Shown here piece after piece: positions 7,489 through 12,132 of a stretch of DNA of 12,132 nt (its first letter is position 1; every line of letters begins with the position of its first letter). Below the pieces are notes generated by a model. The model was not told the DNA's origin. It did not search any database and saw only the letters and a program-made list of their open reading frames with translations. Location: NCBI GenBank assembly GCA_027451265.1, contig DAIDJT010000052.1, positions 1-12,132 of the forward strand. The letters run 5' to 3'. The stretch is from Bacteroidales bacterium. Its GTDB lineage: Bacteria > Bacteroidota > Bacteroidia > Bacteroidales > VadinHA17. Both the position numbers and the translations under genes were made by a program.

Positions 7489-8427
7489 ATGAAAGTCTAT
7501 CACGGCTATACAGGAGTCTCTTTCAGCAGGCCGGTGATAACCATGGGTGTCTTTGACGGCGTCCACCTGGGTCACCGGATGCTGTTGCGCCGTGTAACGG
7601 AGGAGGCTGTCAGGGATGGCGGTGATGCAGTGGCAGTAACCTTTGATCCGCATCCGCGAATTGTACTTACCGGTGACCCCGGCCATCTCAGCTTCCTGAC
7701 CGACCTTGACGAGAGGACGGAGCTCCTTCGCGAAACCGGCATCGGTCATCTTGTGGTTATTCCGTTTACACCGGAGCTGAGCAGGATGACAGCATCCTCA
7801 TTTGTGGAGTCAATACTTTGCCGCCACCTGGGGGTCCGTCATCTTGTTACCGGATTCAATCACCATTTCGGAAGGCAGCATGAAGGCGACAGCAAAACTA
7901 TCATGGAGTGCTCCGCCAGGATGGGCTTCAGGGTGACACGGGAGGATGCCTTCATAATTGACGGCGAGGCGGTTAGCTCATCGCTTGTCAGGAAGATTCT
8001 GGGGGAGGGAAACATTGAAAAGGCTGCATCGCTGCTCGGCTATGATTATTTTATCAGGGGCAGGGTGGTCTCAGGCAGAAAGATCGGGCGCAACATGGGC
8101 TTTCCCACTGCAAATATTTCTCCGTTGTTTGCACACAAGCTGATACCGCGGACGGGAGTCTATGCAGTGGAGGCAACCGTTGAGGATCGACCGGAAAAGT
8201 ACATTGCCATGCTGAATATCGGGCTCAGACCAACCATAGCCGGAGGTGATGGTGTGCGGACCATCGAGGTGCACCTGATTGACTTTTCCGGTGATCTGTA
8301 CGGAAAGGTGGTCACAGTCTCGTTCCGTCACAGGCTGCGCGATGAGATGAAGTTTGAAAACGTGGATGCACTGGCAGCACAGCTGGCCTGCGACCGTGAG
8401 ACGACAATAGCACTGCTCCGCCGTTGA
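7489..8427 (+). CDS. ribF: Bifunctional riboflavin kinase / FAD synthetase
   Basis: The enzyme phosphorylates riboflavin to FMN and adenylylates FMN to FAD in the cytoplasm. The 312-residue length is normal for the family. The N-terminal nucleotidyltransferase module shows GVFDGVHLGH (20-29), TFDPHPR (51-57) and a TGFNHHFG loop (121-128). SSSLVRKIL (163-171) is the usual junction motif. The kinase module follows, with GRKIGRNMGFPTAN (196-209) and NIGLRPT...RTIEVHLIDF, where Glu260 is the expected catalytic base. The ATG at 7489 gives the normal family N-terminus. It is divergent from glgB across a 69-bp spacer. The short leader leaves no room for an FMN riboswitch. Confidence 0.96.
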   Translation: MKVYHGYTGVSFSRPVITMGVFDGVHLGHRMLLRRVTEEAVRDGGDAVAVTFDPHPRIVLTGDPGHLSFLTDLDERTELLRETGIGHLVVIPFTPELSRMTASSFVESILCRHLGVRHLVTGFNHHFGRQHEGDSKTIMECSARMGFRVTREDAFIIDGEAVSSSLVRKILGEGNIEKAASLLGYDYFIRGRVVSGRKIGRNMGFPTANISPLFAHKLIPRTGVYAVEATVEDRPEKYIAMLNIGLRPTIAGGDGVRTIEVHLIDFSGDLYGKVVTVSFRHRLRDEMKFENVDALAAQLACDRETTIALLRR

Positions 8428-8456
8428 ACAATAATCTCTTTTTTTAGTTATCTTTG
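8423..8456 (+). promoter_or_regulatory. Bacteroidetes-type promoter for ahcY
   Basis: A -7 element TATCTTTG (8449-8456) matches TAnnTTTG exactly. GTTG (8423-8426) lies 22 bp upstream as a -33-like element that overlaps the ribF stop codon. The ATG of ahcY at 8478 would have a leader of about 15 nt, too short for an SAH riboswitch. Confidence 0.75.
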
Positions 8457-8477
8457 CAAACCTAAAAATTCAGGAAC

Positions 8478-9893
8478 ATGTCATTTATCACCAACGATCT
8501 TCAGTACAGGGTAAAAGATATCTCACTGGCCGATTTCGGCCGCAAGGAAATAGAAATTGCAGAGAAGGAAATGCCGGGCCTTCTGTCTCTCAGGCACAAA
8601 TACTCAGCAACAAAACCACTCAGGGGAGCCAGGATAACAGGCTCGCTTCATATGACAATACAGACGGCCGTTCTCATCGAGACTCTCAGGGATCTGGGTG
8701 CGGAGGTCAGATGGGCCAGCTGCAACATCTTCTCAACGCAGGATCACGCAGCCGCTGCCATTGCTGCAGCAGGCATCCCGGTATTTGCGTGGAAGGGAGA
8801 GACACTCGAGGAATACTGGTGGTGTACCGCACAGGCACTCACATTCCCCGGAGGGAATGGCCCTAACCTCATCGTTGATGACGGTGGTGACGCATCTCTT
8901 CTCGTCCACCTGGGTTACAAGGCGGAGAAGGACCATTCAGTGCTCGATGCAAAACCCGGAAGCAGGGAAGAGTCAATAGTATTTGACACCCTCCGCAGAA
9001 TTCTTGAGGATGACCCGCAGAAATGGCACAGGACCGTGAAGGAAATGAAGGGAATATCCGAAGAGACCACCACAGGCGTGCACAGGCTCTACCAGATGAT
9101 GGAAGCAGGTGAATTGCTGGTTCCTGCAATCAATGTCAATGATTCGGTTACAAAAAGCAAATTTGACAATCTTTATGGCTGCCGCGAATCACTTGCTGAC
9201 GGTATCAAGAGGGCAACTGACGTTATGATTGCAGGCAAGGTGGTAGTTGTTTGCGGATACGGGGATGTCGGCAAGGGATCTGCCAGATCAATGAGGTCTT
9301 ACGGGGCAAGGGTCATCGTAACCGAGATCGATCCCATCTGCGCACTTCAGGCTTCAATGGAAGGGTTCGAAGTAAGGACAGTGGAGGAGAGCCTTGCCGA
9401 AGGCAACATATTCGTCACTGCTACCGGCAACCGTGATATAATCACCATAAGCCATCTTGAAAAGATGAAGGACCAGGCAATCGTTTGCAACATAGGTCAC
9501 TTTGACAATGAGATACAGGTTGACGCCCTCAATTCTTACAAGGGTATCACCAGGATCAATATCAAGCCGCAGGTTGACAAGTATGTCTTTCCTGACGGAC
9601 ATGCGATTTTCCTCCTTGCCGAGGGCAGGCTGGTGAACCTGGGTTGCGCCACGGGCCATCCGTCATTCGTGATGAGCAATTCGTTCAGCAACCAGACCCT
9701 GGCGCAGATTGACCTGTGGACGAAGGAATACAAAACAGGCGTTTACAGGCTGCCCAAGCAACTTGATGAGGAGGTGGCACGCCTGCATCTTGCACAGCTC
9801 GGCGTCAGCCTGACAAAACTGACCAAATCACAGTCTGAGTACATAGGTGTTCCTTCCGGAGGCCCTTACAAGCCTGACCATTACAGGTACTAG
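8478..9893 (+). CDS. ahcY: Adenosylhomocysteinase (S-adenosyl-L-homocysteine hydrolase)
   Basis: The enzyme splits S-adenosylhomocysteine, the by-product of SAM-dependent methylation, into adenosine and homocysteine, using tightly bound NAD. The 471 residues include all key stretches: STQDHAAAAIA (86-96), LIVDDGGDAS (131-140), SEETTTGVHRLY (194-205), NVNDSVTKSKFDNLYGCRES (219-238) with the catalytic Lys226 and Asp230, the NAD-binding CGYGDVGKG (259-267), NIGHFDNEI (338-346), and GCATGHPSFVMSNSF (389-403). The conserved C-terminal end KPDHYRY, which reaches into the neighbouring subunit in known structures, is complete. An insert of about 40 residues after 147 is usual for bacterial forms and absent from the animal enzyme. 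It has its own promoter and appears to be a single-gene unit. Its stop is 6 bp from that of the convergent lipoprotein gene. Confidence 0.98.
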   Translation: MSFITNDLQYRVKDISLADFGRKEIEIAEKEMPGLLSLRHKYSATKPLRGARITGSLHMTIQTAVLIETLRDLGAEVRWASCNIFSTQDHAAAAIAAAGIPVFAWKGETLEEYWWCTAQALTFPGGNGPNLIVDDGGDASLLVHLGYKAEKDHSVLDAKPGSREESIVFDTLRRILEDDPQKWHRTVKEMKGISEETTTGVHRLYQMMEAGELLVPAINVNDSVTKSKFDNLYGCRESLADGIKRATDVMIAGKVVVVCGYGDVGKGSARSMRSYGARVIVTEIDPICALQASMEGFEVRTVEESLAEGNIFVTATGNRDIITISHLEKMKDQAIVCNIGHFDNEIQVDALNSYKGITRINIKPQVDKYVFPDGHAIFLLAEGRLVNLGCATGHPSFVMSNSFSNQTLAQIDLWTKEYKTGVYRLPKQLDEEVARLHLAQLGVSLTKLTKSQSEYIGVPSGGPYKPDHYRY

Positions 9894-9899
9894 AACATC

Positions 9900-10385
9900 C
9901 TAATTCCTGTTCCAGACCCTCACACTGTAACCGGTGAATGAGGTATGGTAATTCTTCAGGTAATACTGACCCGGCCCGCTCTGTGGCAGCCCTGATGCAC
10001 CCAGCGCATAATTCGTTGAACATCTGGGGCATAGGGCGTACACACCGTCAACATTCACTGCCACACTCACCTCATCAGTGACATAGCAATGCGGACAGGT
10101 GCGGTCAAAGGCAGCATATTCAAAGCCTTGCAGGCCGGTGTTGTAAACAATGATACCATTGCCGTCAAATCCGGATGTTCCGTAACCGAGGTGCCTGTGT
10201 GCGGAAGAGATGAGGCTGCTGGTGCCGGGGGAATAGAAGAGATCAAAGAATTCCGGGTCAGAGAAGGTGATTGTGAAGTCAATTGTGATGTCAGGTATCA
10301 CTTCATTCTTATCCCTGTCACAGGATATTAAAGCAAGGGTAAGCAGGGAAGTGAGTAAAAAAATCCTTAAATTTGAAACTGACAT
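9900..10385 (-). CDS. Rieske-like small lipoprotein with four-Cys metal-site motif
   Basis: The 161-residue product has a lipoprotein signal peptide: a short charged start, a hydrophobic run (8-20) and the lipobox ALISC with Cys22 as the likely lipidated residue. This places it on the periplasmic side or in the outer membrane. The C-terminal half resembles the Rieske fold: a FEYAAFDRTCPHC segment (88-100), a VNVDGVYALCPRC segment (111-122), then GLPQSGPGQYYLKNY (132-146), like the Gly-Pro loop and closing strands of Rieske ferredoxins. A classical [2Fe-2S] Rieske site is C-x-H...C-x-x-H. Here Cys97-x-His99 is present, but the second pair is Cys119-x-x-Cys122, and Cys100 adds a further thiol. 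It may hold a rubredoxin- or zinc-ribbon-like centre, or an unusual cluster. I cannot name a partner or substrate. Confidence 0.75.
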   Translation of the reverse strand: MSVSNLRIFLLTSLLTLALISCDRDKNEVIPDITIDFTITFSDPEFFDLFYSPGTSSLISSAHRHLGYGTSGFDGNGIIVYNTGLQGFEYAAFDRTCPHCYVTDEVSVAVNVDGVYALCPRCSTNYALGASGLPQSGPGQYYLKNYHTSFTGYSVRVWNRN

Positions 10386-10404
10386 GGGCTTGCTTCCGTT
10401 TCTG

Positions 10405-10412
10405 TAAATGTA
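10405..10412 (-). promoter_or_regulatory. Possible -7 element for the Rieske-like lipoprotein gene
   Basis: On the minus strand the bases read TACATTTA, one mismatch from TAnnTTTG, about 20 bp before the start at 10385. No clear -33 element is visible. It lies in the 64-bp divergent spacer shared with the basic exported protein gene. For the latter I could find no consensus -7 element. Confidence 0.3.
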
Positions 10413-10449
10413 ATTAATTCTCTTTTGACGAGGCTAACTGAAAAACGAA

Positions 10450-11049
10450 ATGAAGGACAGGTTAGTATCAATACGGTTTTTGACAGCAGTGATCATATTG
10501 CTGTTTGCGGTTCATGTGAACGAGTGCAATGCCCAGCGCAATGCCTCAAAACGGTTTGAGAGGGAGACATTCGGCAATTCACGCCGGAGCAAGCCGGTGA
10601 AGGAGAGTGGCGAGAGCAGGGCGGCAGCCAAAGCCATGAAGGAGCAGGCTAGGAAGGAGGCCAGACGTGACAGGGAGGATGAAAAGGCGCTGAAGCAGCT
10701 GAGGGACAGACATTACGAGATACAGAGCGAAGGGACCAGGATGCGCATGGAGAACAACAGCAGGAACACCGCCGAGAAATACAAGGTCAAGAAGCAGAAA
10801 CAGCGCAGGGAACAGGCGGAGCCGGAGCTGAAGAAACCTCAGCAGCCGGTTCCTGAGAGTGCCGGACCCAGGCCGAAGACCAAGGATCCGTCAAAACAGC
10901 CTGAACTGAAGCAGCAAAAACAAAAGGCGAAGTCGAAAATTAAGGATCCCTCAAAACAACCGGCACTGAAACAGCAAAAGAAAAAGGTAAAGACGGTTGA
11001 TCCCAAAAAGCAACGCGCACTCAGGCAGCACAAAATCAAAAAATACTGA
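10450..11049 (+). CDS. Very basic exported protein of unknown function
   Basis: I do not recognise a characterised family. The 199-residue protein has a signal peptide: Lys3/Arg4 and Arg9, a hydrophobic core (about 10-22), and a likely cut after Ala28 in CNAQ. A Cys at 26 does not sit in a good lipobox. The mature part is dominated by Lys, Arg, Gln and Glu, with almost no hydrophobic clusters, and is probably extended or coiled-coil helix in 55-125. The C-terminal third holds three imperfect copies of a DPSKQPxLKQQK unit. The style (a short FGxS segment, then a Lys/Arg-rich body with an IQSEGTRMRM stretch) resembles exported basic hypothetical proteins I associate with Bacteroidales, though I cannot confirm this here. 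It is 5 bp upstream of the next gene, so the two are likely co-transcribed. The positive charge would suit binding to a polyanion such as lipopolysaccharide, nucleic acid or acidic glycan. That is inference only. Confidence 0.7.
   Translation: MKDRLVSIRFLTAVIILLFAVHVNECNAQRNASKRFERETFGNSRRSKPVKESGESRAAAKAMKEQARKEARRDREDEKALKQLRDRHYEIQSEGTRMRMENNSRNTAEKYKVKKQKQRREQAEPELKKPQQPVPESAGPRPKTKDPSKQPELKQQKQKAKSKIKDPSKQPALKQQKKKVKTVDPKKQRALRQHKIKKY
10885..11034 (+). repeat. Imperfect 54-60 bp tandem repeat, DPSKQPxLKQQK
   Basis: Three in-frame units start at Asp146, Asp166 and Asp184 of the basic exported protein. The first two share KDPSKQP(E/A)LKQQK and clearly similar DNA. The third is diverged (DPKKQRALRQHK) and ends the protein. 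The period is 20 and then 18 residues. Confidence 0.75.
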
Positions 11050-11054
11050 AACAG

Positions 11055-11726
11055 ATGGAAGATATTGGCAATCTGATTTTTTATGTGGTGCTTGGGCTTA
11101 TCGCCCTGGCCGGCTCTTTTCAGGGCAAGGGAAAAAAGAAACCCGGCCTTCCGAAGCAGGTACAGCGAAAGCCTGGTCCGCTTGCCTCACCCCCTCCGGT
11201 CAGGCCTGTCGCCGGGACCACCGGACCGGCACCTTCCCCTGCCAGACAGGAGAGGCCGGCGGCGTCCCATGTAAGACAGGAGACACCGGCGCCTTCCCAG
11301 GTGATACAGGAACGGCAGGCATCAAAACCTTTCACATGGTCAATGCCATCTGAGCAATCCATGGAGGGGAGATATGATGAACCCATGGCAGGCGATTTCA
11401 GCCGCGAGGGAACCATCAGTGAACCGAATGCCGGGGCTTTCAGCAGGGAAGGTTCAGTCGCTTCGGGCATGAGCGAAGCCTTCGCCCGTGAGGGCTCCAT
11501 AGCCGATTCCATGGCTGCTGCCTTCGCCTCTGAAGGAGTATCGGCCATGGGTGATTCCGTTATTGGTGAATTTGTTCATAACGAGATATCAGACAGCGAG
11601 ATAGGTGATGCTCCGGGATATGACTACAATGCATTGCACGGAGCCGGGATACAGGCCGATGGATTTGACCTTAAAAAAGCCGTAATTTTTTCTGCCGTAC
11701 TTGACCGCAAAGAGTACTCCCGCTGA
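11055..11726 (+). CDS. Single-pass membrane protein with tandem repeats, function unknown
   Basis: This 223-residue protein starts with a membrane segment (about 4-22, IGNLIFYVVLGLIALAGSF) followed by KGKKK, which predicts a short outside N-terminus and a cytoplasmic body. A Pro/Ala-rich linker (30-90) contains three 10-residue repeats around RQE. Residues 112-165 hold four 14-residue repeats around FSREG(S/T)(I/V). The C-terminus has FDLKKAVIFSAVLDRKEY (204-221), a short amphipathic motif that I associate with uncharacterised Bacteroidetes membrane proteins; this is recollection, not a search result. The ATG lies 5 bp after the stop of the basic exported protein, so the two probably form an operon. 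No catalytic motif is visible. A scaffold or anchoring role is possible but unproven. Confidence 0.7.
   Translation: MEDIGNLIFYVVLGLIALAGSFQGKGKKKPGLPKQVQRKPGPLASPPPVRPVAGTTGPAPSPARQERPAASHVRQETPAPSQVIQERQASKPFTWSMPSEQSMEGRYDEPMAGDFSREGTISEPNAGAFSREGSVASGMSEAFAREGSIADSMAAAFASEGVSAMGDSVIGEFVHNEISDSEIGDAPGYDYNALHGAGIQADGFDLKKAVIFSAVLDRKEYSR
11235..11324 (+). repeat. 30-bp tandem repeat in Pro/Ala linker
   Basis: Three 10-residue units, SPARQERPAA, SHVRQETPAP and SQVIQERQAS, run head to tail at residues 61-90 of the membrane protein. The R/IQE core recurs exactly every 10 residues. Confidence 0.75.
11388..11549 (+). repeat. 42-bp tandem repeat encoding a 14-residue unit
   Basis: The phenylalanines of FSREG, FSREG, FAREG and FASEG fall at residues 115, 129, 143 and 157, an exact 14-residue period. 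Each unit continues with S/T-I/V and a short Ala/Ser/Met spacer. The first three are best conserved and the fourth is degenerate. A related GEFVHNEI segment at about 171-178 may be a fifth, decayed copy. Confidence 0.85.
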
Positions 11727-11754
11727 TTATCTGACAATTACTAAAGAAGAGGTA

Positions 11755-11786
11755 TTTGTTTTTTAATTGAAAAATCTTTATATTTG
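11755..11786 (+). promoter_or_regulatory. Consensus Bacteroidetes promoter for greA
   Basis: TTTG (11755-11758) is followed after exactly 20 bp by TATATTTG (11779-11786), matching the -33 TTTG and -7 TAnnTTTG elements of the Bacteroides primary sigma factor. Transcription should begin near 11791-11793, at the foot of the hairpin described next, giving a leader of about 58 nt before ATG 11850. Confidence 0.85.
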
Positions 11787-11792
11787 TTCTTT

Positions 11793-11830
11793 GAAGAGTT
11801 CCGGCAATGCCGGGATTCTTCTTATTTTTT
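11793..11830 (+). terminator. Terminator-like hairpin in the greA leader
   Basis: Bases 11793-11805 pair with 11809-11821 across an AAT loop, making a 13-bp stem that includes two G-T wobbles and has a GC-rich CCGGC/GCCGG top. TTATTTTTT follows directly (11822-11830). This has the shape of an intrinsic terminator but lies after the greA promoter and before the greA start. It could release a leader RNA of about 35-40 nt, or serve as a 5' stabilising stem. It could also terminate read-through from the upstream membrane-protein gene. Confidence 0.6.
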
Positions 11831-11849
11831 AACCTTTTTACGAAAAATT

Positions 11850-12132
11850 ATGTCGGAATTTGTTTATGTAACGGAAGAGGGGCTCCAGAAAATGAAGGAG
11901 GAGCTTGACCAGCTCCGTAATGAGAGACCGGCAATTGCACGAATGATTGCCGAGGCACGGGATAAGGGTGACCTTACTGAAAATGCCGAATATTCAGCCG
12001 CCAAGGAAGCTCAGGGCATGCTGGAGATGAAAATTGCCAGGCTGGAAGACATGGTGGCCAGGTCACGTATTATTGACGGCTCCAGGATAAACACCAAAAC
12101 GGTGCAGATACTCAACAGGGTAAGGATACTAA
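11850..12132 (+). CDS. greA: Transcript cleavage/elongation factor GreA, 5' part
   Basis: GreA enters the RNA polymerase secondary channel and stimulates cleavage of backtracked transcripts so that stalled complexes resume. The window holds the first 94 codons and runs off the right edge. The visible part is the N-terminal antiparallel coiled coil. The tip reads EARDKGDLTENAEYSAAKEAQ (35-55), with the two acidic residues Asp41 and Glu44 that hold the catalytic metal in known Gre factors at the same positions as in E. coli. The strand-forming RIIDGSRINTKTVQILN segment begins the link to the C-terminal FKBP-like domain. ATG 11850 is the only sensible start. The upstream promoter and hairpin suggest leader-level control. 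Confidence 0.95.
   Translation, partial: MSEFVYVTEEGLQKMKEELDQLRNERPAIARMIAEARDKGDLTENAEYSAAKEAQGMLEMKIARLEDMVARSRIIDGSRINTKTVQILNRVRIL

Noticed and set aside
7420..7749. N-terminal extension of glgB by 110 residues
   Set aside because: It is antisense to the ribF N-terminal coding region and has no similarity to branching enzymes. The family N-terminus fits ATG 7419.
8428..8477. SAH riboswitch before ahcY
   Set aside because: The promoter leaves only about 15 nt of leader, too short for any known SAH aptamer.
9893..9912. GAACA/TGTTC inverted repeat spanning the ahcY and lipoprotein stop codons
   Set aside because: Only 5 bp of stem with a 10-nt loop and no T-run; too weak to call a terminator.
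11120..11548. 142-residue minus-strand frame opposite the repeat-bearing membrane protein
   Set aside because: Its repeats mirror those of the plus-strand gene, which has the signal of a membrane segment, an operon position and a conserved-looking C-terminus.

Overview
The window looks like chromosomal DNA from a member of the Bacteroidetes, probably the Bacteroidales/Marinilabiliales side. Four things point there. Several gene starts are preceded by the Bacteroidetes-type -7 element TAnnTTTG, in two cases with a -33 TTG/TTTG about 20 bp upstream. Start codons generally lack a good Shine-Dalgarno sequence. The glycogen synthase is of the GT3 type and the branching enzyme of the eukaryote-like GH13_8 type. 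Several small lipoprotein or membrane genes resemble uncharacterised Bacteroidetes families. I saw no tRNA, rRNA, CRISPR array, insertion sequence or phage gene.

Positions 1-7419 form a glycogen/alpha-glucan block. It opens with the 3' part of a GH57 alpha-amylase-type gene (start lies left of the window) that carries an unusual Lys/Ala/Pro-rich, histone H1-like C-terminal tail. Next is a 1409-residue fusion of a GT3 glycogen synthase and a GT35 alpha-glucan phosphorylase. Convergent to it, only 3 bp away, is a GH13_8 branching enzyme (glgB). Together they cover chain elongation, branching, phosphorolysis and probably internal hydrolysis of a storage glucan.

A 69-bp divergent spacer separates glgB from ribF (FMN/FAD synthesis). 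ribF is followed, behind a well-formed promoter, by ahcY (S-adenosylhomocysteine hydrolysis). Converging on ahcY with a 6-bp gap is a small Rieske-like lipoprotein whose cluster motifs carry Cys where Rieske proteins have the second His.

From 10450 rightwards lies a two-gene operon of unknown function: a very basic exported protein and a single-pass membrane protein with two tandem-repeat blocks. The window ends in the 5' third or more of greA. Its leader has a textbook Bacteroidetes promoter followed at once by a 13-bp hairpin and a T-run, which looks like an intrinsic terminator inside the leader.

Most of the window is housekeeping metabolism. The points that deserve a second look are the H1-like tail on the GH57 enzyme, the synthase-phosphorylase fusion, the 4-Cys Rieske-like lipoprotein, the repeat-bearing two-gene operon and the terminator-like greA leader.
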